64,000 nucleotides of DNA from assembly GCA_020636315.1 (NCBI GenBank), contig JACJYA010000016.1:62001-126000 (forward strand). Reading direction: 5' to 3'. Positions 1-10,601 of this stretch are shown here, piece after piece (within the stretch, counting starts at the first letter, position 1; each line of letters starts with the position of its first letter). The notes under the pieces are model-generated. The model was given only the letters and a program-made list of their open reading frames with translations. It was not told where the DNA came from and ran no database searches. The position numbers were made by a program, and so were the translations under genes. The DNA is from Lewinellaceae bacterium (GTDB taxonomy: Bacteria; Bacteroidota; Bacteroidia; Chitinophagales; Saprospiraceae).

Positions 1-171
1 AACCCCAGCGCCCTGGATATTGGCCTGAACTACTTCATCCTTGGCCACAATGCCAAACTTACCCTGGAGTATCATACCATCAGTAACGATATCCGGGAAG
101 GTGGCACAGATGCCGCCGGCAACATACAGGATATATCCCAGATCCGCCTTCAGGCACACATTTTCTTATAG
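1..171 (+). CDS. Outer-membrane beta-barrel protein, 3' end (porin-like)
   Basis: Only the last 56 codons are in the window. The frame is open from base 1 and ends at TAG 169-171. The peptide alternates polar and hydrophobic residues (for example GLNYFILGHNAKLTLEYHTI) and ends in a strand QIRLQAHIFL. That pattern is typical of the last strands of a beta-barrel porin of the phosphate-selective O/P type. It lies 54 bp upstream of the DUF4212/symporter pair on the same strand, so it may be the outer-membrane entry step for the same organic acid. The assignment as barrel is inference from strand pattern; the substrate is unknown. Confidence 0.6.
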   Translation, partial: NPSALDIGLNYFILGHNAKLTLEYHTISNDIREGGTDAAGNIQDISQIRLQAHIFL

Positions 172-225
172 GAGGCACATTCAGTTATTTATATATATCT
201 ATTTCTTAATCAAAACTTTAAGACC

Positions 226-489
226 ATGTCGTCCCTAGACAACAGAGCAAAACACTACTGGAAGGAGAACATCAGGTATGTTGTGATCCTTCTGGCCATC
301 TGGTTCCTGGTATCCTATGTGTTTGGGATATTCCTGGCCGAGCCACTCAACGCCGTTCGCGTGGGAGGGGCCAAACTGGGTTTCTGGTTCGCCCAACAGG
401 GGTCCATCTACGTCTTTGTCATTCTGATCTTCGTCTATGTCCGCCTGATGAACAAGCTGGACAAGAAATACGAATTTGATGAGATCTGA
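226..489 (+). CDS. DUF4212 small subunit of sodium:solute symporter
   Basis: This 87-residue protein matches the DUF4212 family, the small partner of VC_2705-type solute:sodium symporters. It has two membrane segments (about residues 17-38 and 55-75) joined by a short loop, and a charged tail ending KKYEFDEI. It sits 42 bp ahead of the large symporter subunit, which is the usual gene order for this pair. The two probably act together in the inner membrane for sodium-driven uptake of a short organic acid such as acetate. ATG 226 is the only sensible start. The link to acetate rests on the acs and prpE genes further down the locus. Confidence 0.88.
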   Translation: MSSLDNRAKHYWKENIRYVVILLAIWFLVSYVFGIFLAEPLNAVRVGGAKLGFWFAQQGSIYVFVILIFVYVRLMNKLDKKYEFDEI

Positions 490-531
490 CCCACGCCTAT
501 CATTACATCAACCAACTAAACAAAAAGAATC

Positions 532-2244
<1,713 letters not shown>

Positions 2245-2257
2245 TTCGCTGCTCGGG

Positions 2258-2405
2258 GGGAGGCATTTTTCCGCCTCCCGGCCCCGGGCCTAGCCTCATC
2301 AAATTAGGTATAATTAGTTTTAGTGAGTGTTTTTCACATTTGTGCATTTCAACAGCACACCAGCCTTACGGAGACGGGACAACCCGTTAGGGACAGCCCC
2401 GTCTC
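2258..2405. promoter_or_regulatory. Two hairpins between the symporter and the next small gene
   Basis: The 204-bp gap holds two inverted repeats. The first pairs GGGAGGC (2258-2264) with GCCTCCC (2273-2279) and has no T-run after it. The second pairs GAGACGGG (2371-2378) with CCCGTCTC (2398-2405), 43 bp before the next ATG, and is followed by GAAAGGTTTTTCC. They could be attenuators or transcript-stability elements inside the operon. The role is not known. Confidence 0.35.
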
Positions 2406-2448
2406 TGAAAGGTTTTTCCAGCCAAAAGACAAAACGGATTTCTAAATT

Positions 2449-2703
2449 ATGAGACTACAATTAGGCAGAAAATTATCAGACCTGTTTGTTGCCGTTTATA
2501 TCATCTGCACCTTATTCCTGAGGTTCTATCTGGAACCCCAGCTCAACGGACAATTCCTGATCTCAATTGCAATTGGTTCTTTTGCCCTTCTTTTTCTTTG
2601 GGCCCTGGCCAAAAGCAAATTCATCACCCCTTCCTTTTTCGGCCTCTGGCCTGGAGAAGCGGAAGAAGAAAATGAAACCGGCTCAGAAAAAGCAGCTTCC
2701 TGA
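2449..2703 (+). CDS. Small membrane protein of unknown function (84 aa)
   Basis: The protein has two hydrophobic stretches (about residues 10-27 and 35-55) and an acidic tail rich in E (GEAEEENETGSEKAAS). I do not recognise the family. It lies between the symporter and the sensor kinase on the same strand, so it may be an accessory of either. A terminator-like hairpin follows at 2799-2836. The ORF is likely real because of its membrane pattern, ATG start and position, but no function can be assigned. Confidence 0.6.
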   Translation: MRLQLGRKLSDLFVAVYIICTLFLRFYLEPQLNGQFLISIAIGSFALLFLWALAKSKFITPSFFGLWPGEAEEENETGSEKAAS

Positions 2704-2798
2704 ACGAAAGCTCCTCGCAGCCGGAAGCGCCAAAAGAAAAAAACTAAACTTTTTTATATGGTTGGTTTTTAGTTGGTTAATATCAATAATTCATTAAG

Positions 2799-2836
2799 TG
2801 CAGGCCTGAGTATATTACATTGAGCCTGCATTTTTT
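2799..2836 (+). terminator. Rho-independent terminator
   Basis: TGCAGGC (2799-2805) pairs with GCCTGCA (2824-2830), followed at once by six T (2831-2836). It would end the transport operon before the sensor-kinase genes. Confidence 0.6.
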
Positions 2837-2913
2837 ATCCTGCCTCTTGCAACAACGTCAATAATTGCCTTTTTTGCAGAAACAGCCTGCATACCAGGTA
2901 AAACAGGTTCGCT

Positions 2914-3120
2914 ATGGCAAATGACAAAACGTTTAAGTTGCTGGGAATCTTTTTCCTCGCCATACTCGCGTTCAACTTTCCCATTCTCAACCTTTTCGGC
3001 AAAGAGAAGGCCATACTGGGCATTCCGGTGCTGTTTGCCTATATTTTTCTGTCCTGGGCAGTAGTCATCTTTTTTACTGCCCGGATCGTAGAATCCAAAA
3101 AAAAGAGCAAGACTCAATAA
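2914..3120 (+). CDS. Small two-TM membrane protein ahead of sensor kinase (68 aa)
   Basis: The protein has two predicted membrane helices (about residues 8-25 and 33-56) and a lysine-rich C-terminus KSKKKSKTQ-like. Its stop is only 16 bp from the ATG of the sensor kinase, so the two are almost surely co-transcribed. Small membrane proteins of this sort are commonly found directly upstream of SSF-type sensor kinases, where they may assist the transporter half. That role is inference. I can name no family with confidence. Confidence 0.65.
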   Translation: MANDKTFKLLGIFFLAILAFNFPILNLFGKEKAILGIPVLFAYIFLSWAVVIFFTARIVESKKKSKTQ

Positions 3121-3136
3121 TTTCAGAGAAGACACT

Positions 3137-5881
3137 ATGGGTGCCGGGATCATCATATTTATATCTATCGCCTATGTCGCTTTTCTCTTTCTCATTGCAT
3201 ATCTGGCAGAAAAGAGAGGAAAACAAGGGCGCAGCCTGGTCAACAATTCTGTGATCTATGCGCTATCTCTGGCCGTTTATTGCACCGCCTGGACGTATTA
3301 CGGAAGTGTAGGCCGGGCAGTTACCAGCGGGATGGGGTTTCTGCCGATCTACATCGGGCCGGTTATCATCGCTCCACTCTGGTGGATACTTCTCAAAAAA
3401 ATTATCTTCATCAGCAAATCTCAACGGATCACCTCTATTGCCGACTTCATTTCTTCGCGCTACGGCAAAAGCACCTGGCTGGGCATTATCGCCACTCTAA
3501 TTGCGGTTTTCGGGATCATTCCCTACATATCCATCCAGCTTAAGGCCATCTCCACCAGTTTTGACCTGCTCGTCACCGACCATACCCCTCTCTACCGCCA
3601 TTCCGAGATCCCTTTTTACCTCGACTCCGCCTTGTATATTGCCATTGCCCTTGCTGTTTTCACCATTCTGTTCGGTACCCGGAACCTCGACCCCAACGAA
3701 CGGCATGAAGGGCTCGTGGCCGCTATTGCTTTCGAATCAGTACTGAAGCTAATCGCCTTTCTGACCGTTGGGCTTTTCGTCACCTACTGGTTATATGATG
3801 GTTTTGCCGACTTGTTTGGAAAAGGAATGAGCACCCCTGGCCTTTCGCGCCTTTTTTCCCTGGAAGAAGCAGGGATAAACGGTTGGGAATGGTTCTGGCT
3901 TTCCTTCCTTTCCATGTCGGCAGTCATGCTTTTGCCCCGCCAGTTCCACGTTTCCGTTGTCGAAAACACCAATCCCAACCATGTTGGTAAAGCTTCGTGG
4001 TTGTTCCCACTTTATCTTTTGCTGATCAACATCTTTGTACTGCCCATAGCCATTGCCGGAATAGACCAGTTCCCCGGCGGTGCTTACGAACCAGACAGTT
4101 TCGTACTGAGCCTGCCATTATCGCAAGGGAAAGATATTCTGGCCCTTTTTGTAGGGCTGGGGGGGTTTTCGGCTGCGACCAGTATGGTAATTGTAGCGGT
4201 CATCGCCCTCAGCATCATGATCGGAAACAACCTTGTATTGCCTTTGGTGCTTCGAACTCAAACCTTTAAGGGGGCTCAGTACAGCAACATGAGCAACCGT
4301 TTGCTTGGCATTCGCCGCATTAGCATTGTAGTGGTTCTTCTATTGGCCTACGGCTATTTCAAAGCCGTTGGGGAACAGTACAGCCTGGTTTCCGTAGGCC
4401 TGATATCCTTCACGGCTATTGCCCAGTTTGCGCCTGTTGTCCTGGGAGGAATTTTCTGGAAAAGGGCTACGAAAGCCGGGGCCTTATGCGGAATGCTTGC
4501 CGGTTTTGGGGTCTGGGCCTATACCCTCCCTCTCCCGACCATGGTGGAAACGGGGGTCATCCCCATTCATTTTATGGAGAACGGCCCTTTCGGCATCGGC
4601 TGGCTCAAGCCCTATGCCCTCTTCGGATTAGACGGTACGAGCCATATCAGCCAGGCAGCGTTCTGGAGCTTGTTGTTCAACTGCGGGATCTATTTTTTTG
4701 TGTCACTTTACACCTCCCAGTCTCCTCTTGAAATATCTCAGGCCGACCTCTTTGTCGATATTTATAAATACCGTAAGGGAAGTACAGATTACGATGTGAT
4801 GCGGCGCCAGGCTAAAGTTCAGGATATCCGGATATTGCTCAACCGCTTTCTGGGAGAACCGCGTGGCAACCTCCTGCTCAATGCTTACGAAAACAATCAG
4901 CGCATCGACCTGTCCAGGCAGCAGGTAGCCGGCCCCGACCTGATCAATTATGCAGAAACGCACCTTGCCGGAGCCATCGGAGCGGCTTCAGCCAAGATCA
5001 TTATCGGGTCCATTACCAAGGAGGAGCCTATTAGCCTGGAAGAAATGTTCAAAGTCCTGGAACAGACCAAGGAGATCATTCAATACAGCAAAGCTCTGGA
5101 AAAAAAATCGGCAGAACTGGAACGCACTACCATGCAGCTCAAGGAAGCCAATGAACAACTGAAGGAACTGGACCGGCTTAAGGCCAATTTTATCACTACG
5201 GTAACCCATGAACTCCGCACCCCCATTACTTCAATTAAAGCCCTTTCCAGGATCATGCAGGAAACCTCCGGCCTCCCGGAAGAGCAAAAACAGGAATTCC
5301 TGGCCATTGTCGTCAGCGAGAGCGAACGCCTGACCAGGCTGATCAACCAGGTCCTTGACCTGGAGAAAATCCAGTCAAATCAGGAAGACTGGACCCTCCA
5401 ACCCATCGATTTTGCCGAAGTCACCAGTTTGGCCTACTCCGGGCTAAAGCAACTGATGAATGACCGCCAGATCAGCCACAGCCTTTCGATCAGGGCCCAG
5501 CCCCTTATTGTACTGGGCCACAATGACCGGCTTACCCAGGTAGTGGTCAACCTGATCTCCAATGCCATAAAATTCTGCAAAGTCGAGGAAGGGGTCATTA
5601 ATATACGGTTGCAAAAGACAGGGGATACGGCCGTTCTGGAAGTGGAAGACAATGGAAAGGGCATCCCTGTAAAAGACCAGAAAATTATCTTCGAAAAGTT
5701 CACCCAGTTAAATGATGAAGCAAGAGGCAAGCCTAAAGGCAGCGGCCTGGGCCTGTTCATCACTCATTCCATTATCCAAAAGCATTCCGGGAACATTCAT
5801 GTGGAAAGCGGCCCTGAAAATGGCGCGACATTCATAGTGGAGCTTCCCCTGCTGGAGGAAGCAGGCGGATTGGCTGAATGA
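3137..5881 (+). CDS. SSF-fused sensor histidine kinase, CrbS-like
   Basis: This 914-residue protein joins a complete sodium:solute symporter module (about residues 1-540, some 13 membrane segments) to a cytoplasmic kinase. Between them is a STAC-type linker (about 545-650, containing DLINYAETHLAGAIGAAS), then a coiled coil, a HisKA domain with the phospho-acceptor His691 in THELRTP, and an HATPase_c domain with DNGKGIP and GSGLGLF. There is no PAS domain and no fused receiver. In the CrbS/CbrA family the transporter half senses or carries the ligand and the kinase controls genes such as acs. The nearby receiver (6025) and acs (6561) fit an acetate-switch role. Ligand identity is inferred. Confidence 0.92.
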   Translation: MGAGIIIFISIAYVAFLFLIAYLAEKRGKQGRSLVNNSVIYALSLAVYCTAWTYYGSVGRAVTSGMGFLPIYIGPVIIAPLWWILLKKIIFISKSQRITSIADFISSRYGKSTWLGIIATLIAVFGIIPYISIQLKAISTSFDLLVTDHTPLYRHSEIPFYLDSALYIAIALAVFTILFGTRNLDPNERHEGLVAAIAFESVLKLIAFLTVGLFVTYWLYDGFADLFGKGMSTPGLSRLFSLEEAGINGWEWFWLSFLSMSAVMLLPRQFHVSVVENTNPNHVGKASWLFPLYLLLINIFVLPIAIAGIDQFPGGAYEPDSFVLSLPLSQGKDILALFVGLGGFSAATSMVIVAVIALSIMIGNNLVLPLVLRTQTFKGAQYSNMSNRLLGIRRISIVVVLLLAYGYFKAVGEQYSLVSVGLISFTAIAQFAPVVLGGIFWKRATKAGALCGMLAGFGVWAYTLPLPTMVETGVIPIHFMENGPFGIGWLKPYALFGLDGTSHISQAAFWSLLFNCGIYFFVSLYTSQSPLEISQADLFVDIYKYRKGSTDYDVMRRQAKVQDIRILLNRFLGEPRGNLLLNAYENNQRIDLSRQQVAGPDLINYAETHLAGAIGAASAKIIIGSITKEEPISLEEMFKVLEQTKEIIQYSKALEKKSAELERTTMQLKEANEQLKELDRLKANFITTVTHELRTPITSIKALSRIMQETSGLPEEQKQEFLAIVVSESERLTRLINQVLDLEKIQSNQEDWTLQPIDFAEVTSLAYSGLKQLMNDRQISHSLSIRAQPLIVLGHNDRLTQVVVNLISNAIKFCKVEEGVINIRLQKTGDTAVLEVEDNGKGIPVKDQKIIFEKFTQLNDEARGKPKGSGLGLFITHSIIQKHSGNIHVESGPENGATFIVELPLLEEAGGLAE

Positions 5882-6024
5882 TCCCTGCATGGGCTGTATA
5901 AATATTTTTTTTTTAGTTAAAAAAATGTAAATTTAACATCGTTAATAGCCGTTTGCGAGTGCATTATCCACCTCCTTTTTCCCTCTGAAAACGGCCAATG
6001 TTAACTTCCTGACTCTGAAAGGAA

Positions 6025-6408
6025 ATGACAGATAAAACCAACACCAAAGTCCTTTTAGTTGACGATGAGCCCAATATCCTCATTGCCCTCGAATTCCTGG
6101 TGAAAAAGGAAGGTTATCAGGCCTTTAAGGCTGAAAATGGAGAACAGGCCCTCAAAGCAATGGCCTCCCACCAACCCCATATCGTCCTGCTGGATGTAAT
6201 GATGCCGGAAATGGACGGTTTCGAAGTAGCCCGTACGATCCGGTCAAACCCCGAATATGATAATACCCGCATTATTTTTCTGACTGCAAAAGGGACTCAG
6301 GAAGACCGTTTCAAAGGCTATGCAACAGGCGGTGAAGTATATATTACTAAACCTTTCGACAATGATGAGCTGATTAATACGATAAATGAAGTGGTAGAAT
6401 TTGGATAA
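6025..6408 (+). CDS. Stand-alone response regulator receiver (CheY-like)
   Basis: This 127-residue protein is a single receiver domain. The acidic pocket is DDE (13-15 region), the phospho-acceptor is Asp57 in LLDVMMPEMDG, followed by Thr87 and Lys109 in YITKPF. No DNA-binding or enzymatic output domain follows. It lies 143 bp after the CrbS-like kinase and is its obvious partner. CrbR proteins of gamma-proteobacteria carry a LuxR-type DNA-binding domain, which is missing here, so the signal must pass to another protein or act by protein contact. ATG 6025 is supported by the start of the beta-1 strand soon after. Confidence 0.92.
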   Translation: MTDKTNTKVLLVDDEPNILIALEFLVKKEGYQAFKAENGEQALKAMASHQPHIVLLDVMMPEMDGFEVARTIRSNPEYDNTRIIFLTAKGTQEDRFKGYATGGEVYITKPFDNDELINTINEVVEFG

Positions 6409-6560
6409 TTCAGCCAATTTTTTTTACTTTGAAAGATATAAACATATAAATATCTATATATTTTCAGCACTCAATGCCGCCGGCATATACACTCCAAATA
6501 ATTGGGTAGAAGACAGTTTGAATAATTAATTTGACCGTTACAAAATAAAACCATAGTGAT

Positions 6561-8465
6561 ATGACTCTACAAATTAAGTCCTTTGATGAATATAAGGACG
6601 TCTATCGCCGCAGTGTAGAAGACCCGGAAGGTTTCTGGGCAGAGCAGGCATCCACCTTTACCTGGCGCAAAAAGTGGGACAAAGTCCTCGAATGGAATTT
6701 CAGAGACCCCGATGTAAAATGGTTTTCAGGTGGAAAACTCAACATCACCGAGAACTGCCTGGACCGGCACCTAAAGGACAGGGGGGATCAGGTCGCCATT
6801 CTGTTTGAACCCAATCAGCCGGATGCTCCGGTGAAAAAATATACCTACAAAGAACTTCACGCCGCAGTTTGTAAAACTGCAAATGCCCTTAAGGCAAACG
6901 GTATTGAAAAGGGCGACAGGGTGTGCTTTTATATGCCCATGGTTCCCGAGCTTGCCATTGCCGTATTGGCCTGCGCCCGCATCGGCGCCATCCATTCTGT
7001 GGTCTTTGCCGGCTTCTCTGCTCAGGCTCTGGCGGACCGCATTAAGGACGCCACCTGCAAAATGGTGATCTGCTCCGACTACAACGACCGGGGCGCCAAG
7101 CACATACCGGTAAAAAAGGTTGTCGATGATGCACTGGATATGGATTGCGACAGCATTGAAACCGTCCTTGTCCATAAAAATACCGGTGATGAAGTGACGA
7201 TGAAGGATGGCCGTGATAAATGGTGGCATGAGGAAGTGGATGGCCAAAGCGCCGAGTGCGAAGCCGAAGAGATGGATGCCGAAGACATGCTGTTCATCCT
7301 TTACACTTCCGGTTCCACCGGCAAGCCCAAAGGCGTTGTGCATACCTGTGGCGGGTACATGGTCTATACTGCTTTTTCTTTCAAGAACGTATTCCAGTAT
7401 CAGGATGGAGATATCTACTGGTGCACCGCCGATATCGGGTGGATCACCGGCCACTCCTACATCGTTTACGGGCCACTCCTGGCAGGCGCCACCACCGTGA
7501 TGTTCGAGGGCGTCCCGACTTATCCGGACGCCGGCCGCTTCTGGGCCGTGTGCGACAAGCTCAAGGTCAACCAGTTCTATACTGCCCCGACCGCCATCCG
7601 CGCATTAATGGCGCAAGGGGATCAATGGGTGGAAGGATATAGCCTCAACTCCATCAAAGTGCTGGGTACTGTTGGTGAACCCATCAACGAAGAGGCCTGG
7701 GAATGGTATTACAATAAAATCGGCAAAGGCAACTCGCCTATCGTCGATACCTGGTGGCAAACCGAAACGGGCGGCATCATGATCTCCGGGCTGGGCAACC
7801 TAAGCCCCATGAAGCCTGCACATGCCGGCTACCCGTTGCCCGGCATACAGCCATGCCTCATGGATGCCGATGGCAATGAGCTCAAAGGCAATGATGTGGA
7901 AGGCCTGCTGTGCGTGAAATTCCCCTGGCCTTCCATGCTCCGCACGACTTACGGAGACCATGAGCGTTGCCGGCAGACCTATTTCTCGGCCTTCAAAGAT
8001 ATGTACTTTACCGGAGATGGCGCCCGCAGGGACAAGGAGGGCATGTACCGGATCATCGGCCGGGTTGATGATGTGATTAACGTATCCGGGCACCGCATGG
8101 GTACGGCCGAAGTGGAAAATGCGATCAATGAACATCCTCAGGTCGTAGAATCTGCCGTTGTCGGTTACCCACACGATATTAAAGGGCAGGGCATTTATGC
8201 CTACGTGATCACCTCCGGCCCGGTCAGCGATGAAGATGCCTTCCGAAAAGAGGTTCTTGCTGTCGTAACTAAAGAAATTGGCCCGATCGCCAAGCCGGAT
8301 AAGATACAGATCGTTTCCGGCCTGCCCAAAACCCGCTCAGGGAAGATCATGCGCCGGATACTCCGCAAAGTAGCCTCCGGTGATACTTCCAACCTCGGCG
8401 ATACTTCCACCCTGCTGAACCCGGAAGTTGTCGATGAGATCAAGAGCGGGGCGAAAGGGGCCTGA
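6561..8465 (+). CDS. acs: Acetyl-CoA synthetase (AMP-forming)
   Basis: This 634-residue enzyme activates acetate with ATP and CoA to acetyl-CoA via acetyl-AMP in the cytoplasm. Visible motifs are the P-loop-like YTSGSTGKPKGVVHT, the acetate-pocket signature WWQTETGG, and the C-terminal PKTRSGK in which Lys595 is the catalytic lysine that is reversibly acetylated in other bacteria. The N-terminal ACS segment (FDEYKDVYRRSVEDPEGFW) is intact. Length is normal. It follows the sensor-kinase/receiver pair and precedes prpE, which fits control by that system. The 152-bp upstream gap is AT-rich and probably contains its promoter, although no perfect TAnnTTTG is present. Confidence 0.97.
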   Translation: MTLQIKSFDEYKDVYRRSVEDPEGFWAEQASTFTWRKKWDKVLEWNFRDPDVKWFSGGKLNITENCLDRHLKDRGDQVAILFEPNQPDAPVKKYTYKELHAAVCKTANALKANGIEKGDRVCFYMPMVPELAIAVLACARIGAIHSVVFAGFSAQALADRIKDATCKMVICSDYNDRGAKHIPVKKVVDDALDMDCDSIETVLVHKNTGDEVTMKDGRDKWWHEEVDGQSAECEAEEMDAEDMLFILYTSGSTGKPKGVVHTCGGYMVYTAFSFKNVFQYQDGDIYWCTADIGWITGHSYIVYGPLLAGATTVMFEGVPTYPDAGRFWAVCDKLKVNQFYTAPTAIRALMAQGDQWVEGYSLNSIKVLGTVGEPINEEAWEWYYNKIGKGNSPIVDTWWQTETGGIMISGLGNLSPMKPAHAGYPLPGIQPCLMDADGNELKGNDVEGLLCVKFPWPSMLRTTYGDHERCRQTYFSAFKDMYFTGDGARRDKEGMYRIIGRVDDVINVSGHRMGTAEVENAINEHPQVVESAVVGYPHDIKGQGIYAYVITSGPVSDEDAFRKEVLAVVTKEIGPIAKPDKIQIVSGLPKTRSGKIMRRILRKVASGDTSNLGDTSTLLNPEVVDEIKSGAKGA

Positions 8466-8490
8466 CCAGGCAAATAAATTGTACTGATCG

Positions 8491-8512
8491 GGGGCTGCCT
8501 GCGGGCAGCCCC
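8491..8512 (+). terminator. Likely terminator after acs
   Basis: GGGGCTGCC (8491-8499) pairs perfectly with GGCAGCCCC (8504-8512) around a 4-base loop. The tract after it (GCCATTTGTCTT) is only moderately T-rich, so partial read-through to prpE is possible. Confidence 0.5.
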
Positions 8513-8603
8513 GCCATTTGTCTTCCTACCTTACTGACAAAAGCCATTCATCTACCTGGTAAGCCATTAACCATCGGCTTACAGGAGCTAAAAATTTGAG
8601 ATC

Positions 8604-10505
8604 ATGACCTATCAGGAGCTCTATAATAAAAGTATGTCCTCTCCGGAAACCTTCTGGAGAGAACAGGCGGAAGCTATACCGTGGTTTGAAAAACCCACCC
8701 GGATCTTATCCAAAGATGAAGAAGGATTGTACCGGTGGTACGAAGGCGGAGTGCTCAACACTTCTTACATCGCTCTGGACTACCACGTCGAGAACGGGCG
8801 GGGCGAACAGGTAGCCCTTTATTACGACTCGCCGGTAACGAATAAAAAACAGGTTTTTACCTACAGAGAACTTTTGGATGAGGTTCAGTTATTCGCCGGA
8901 GTGCTCAGGGCGCGGGGTGTGGAAAAAGGGGATACCATCATCATATACATGCCTATGATCCCCCAGACCGTGATCGCTATGCTGGCCTGCGCCCGCCTGG
9001 GTGCTATCCATTCCGTGGTGTTTGGAGGGTTCGCCCCTCATGAGCTGGCCATTAGGGTCGATGACGCTAAACCGAAATTGCTGGTAACCGCGAGCTGTGG
9101 CATCGAGATCACCAAAGTGATCGACTATATGGCCATCGTCAATGAGGCGCTGAAAGAGGCCGAACACCAGCCGGAAGGATGTATCGTTTACCAGCGCCCG
9201 CAACTGAAATCGCCCCTCAAAGAAGGGCGCGACTTCGATTGGGAGGCTCAGCTTTCCAGTGCTGAACCGGCGGATTATACTCCGGTAAAAGCCACTGACC
9301 CCCTCTACATTCTGTACACCTCCGGAACCACCGGCCGGCCCAAAGGGGTAATGCGCGATAACGGCGGGCACGCCGTAGCGATGAAATTCAGCATGAATTA
9401 CATATACGGAGTGGAACCCGGCGAGGTTTACTGGGCAGCATCGGATGTTGGCTGGGTAGTCGGCCATTCCTATATCGTGTATGCGCCGCTCATTCACGGG
9501 TGTTCCACTATTCTCTTTGAAGGCAAACCGGTAAGGACTCCCGATGCAGGCTCCTTCTGGCGGATCATTGAAGAATATAAGGTAAGGGTCTTCTTCACGG
9601 CTCCTACGGCATTCCGCGCCATAAAAAAGGAAGACCCCAACGGGGAACTCAAAAAGAAATACAATACGGGCAGCCTGAAGCACCTCTTTTTGGCCGGCGA
9701 GCGCTGCGATGTCGCCACGCTGGAATGGTGTGGCAACCTGCTTCGGGTGCCGGTGATCGACCATTGGTGGCAGACCGAATCCGGCTGGCCGATGTTGGCT
9801 AATATGGCCGGCGTCGAAATGTTGCCCATCAAACCTGGTTCTGCAGCAAAGCCGGTTTGTGGCTACGACCTCAAGGTTGTCGGCCCGGACGGAGAACCGC
9901 TTCCGCCAAACCGGGAAGGAGCTGTGGTCATAAGATTGCCTCTCCCTCCCGGATGCCTCCCCAACCTCTGGAATGATACTGCCCGCTTTCTGTCCTCTTA
10001 TATGAGCGCCTACCCCGGCTACTATTTTACCGGAGATGGCGGCTATATCGATGATGATGGTTACGTATTCATAACCGGCCGGATCGATGATATCATCAAC
10101 GTTGCCGGGCACCGGCTGTCAACGGCCAAAATGGAAGAAGTCGTGGCCTCCCACCCTGCGGTGGCCGAATGCGCTGTGATCGGCATCGAAGACCAGATGA
10201 AAGGACAGATCCCCGTGGGTTTCGTCGTCCTCAAAGGCGGTGTTGAAAAAACGGAAGAAGAACTGGCGAAAGAACTGGTGGCAATGGTCCGGAACAAGGT
10301 AGGCCCGGTGGCTTCCTTCAAACAGGTAGCCGTGGTCCAGCGATTGCCCAAAACCCGTTCGGGCAAAATCCTGCGCCGTATAATGCGCCATATCGCCGAT
10401 GGCAAACCCTTCAGCCCGCCTTCCACCATCGAGGACATGACCGTACTCCCGGAACTCGAAGGGTTGATGAAAGAAAAGCACATCGGGCAAAGTGCGGACA
10501 GCTGA
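8604..10505 (+). CDS. prpE: Propionyl-CoA synthetase (AMP-forming)
   Basis: This 633-residue paralogue of acs activates short acids, most likely propionate. It has the ACS N-terminal segment (SSPETFWREQAEAIPWF), the nucleotide loop YTSGTTGRPKGVM, and the signature WWQTESGWPM, where the GW in place of acetyl-CoA synthetase GG is typical of PrpE/ACSS3 enzymes. The catalytic lysine is Lys588 in PKTRSGK. It lies 138 bp downstream of acs on the same strand, separated by a hairpin. The two enzymes are a natural pair for growth on fermentation acids. Butyrate or another short acid remains possible as substrate. Confidence 0.92.
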   Translation: MTYQELYNKSMSSPETFWREQAEAIPWFEKPTRILSKDEEGLYRWYEGGVLNTSYIALDYHVENGRGEQVALYYDSPVTNKKQVFTYRELLDEVQLFAGVLRARGVEKGDTIIIYMPMIPQTVIAMLACARLGAIHSVVFGGFAPHELAIRVDDAKPKLLVTASCGIEITKVIDYMAIVNEALKEAEHQPEGCIVYQRPQLKSPLKEGRDFDWEAQLSSAEPADYTPVKATDPLYILYTSGTTGRPKGVMRDNGGHAVAMKFSMNYIYGVEPGEVYWAASDVGWVVGHSYIVYAPLIHGCSTILFEGKPVRTPDAGSFWRIIEEYKVRVFFTAPTAFRAIKKEDPNGELKKKYNTGSLKHLFLAGERCDVATLEWCGNLLRVPVIDHWWQTESGWPMLANMAGVEMLPIKPGSAAKPVCGYDLKVVGPDGEPLPPNREGAVVIRLPLPPGCLPNLWNDTARFLSSYMSAYPGYYFTGDGGYIDDDGYVFITGRIDDIINVAGHRLSTAKMEEVVASHPAVAECAVIGIEDQMKGQIPVGFVVLKGGVEKTEEELAKELVAMVRNKVGPVASFKQVAVVQRLPKTRSGKILRRIMRHIADGKPFSPPSTIEDMTVLPELEGLMKEKHIGQSADS

Positions 10506-10520
10506 CTCTGCTAAACTGTA

Positions 10521-10600
10521 TCGCCAAAAGCTTGTTTTTTCAGATGAAGCACACCAATTATTACTGCTTCATCTGAAAAAACAAACTGATGCATTGGCGA
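10521..10600. repeat. Long inverted repeat (80-nt hairpin) ahead of the next gene
   Basis: A perfect 20-bp inverted repeat (10532-10551 against 10565-10584, 13-base loop) is flanked by a further pair TCGCCAA (10521-10527) and TTGGCGA (10594-10600). The outer arm ends two bases before the ATG of the next gene. There is no T-run on the + side. It may be a transcript end, a translational control hairpin or a remnant of a small mobile element. Confidence 0.75.
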
Positions 10601-10601
10601 T

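Noticed and set aside
8889..10112. 407-codon minus-strand open frame inside prpE
   Set aside because: Antisense to a complete CoA synthetase with all motifs; no recognisable domain of its own.
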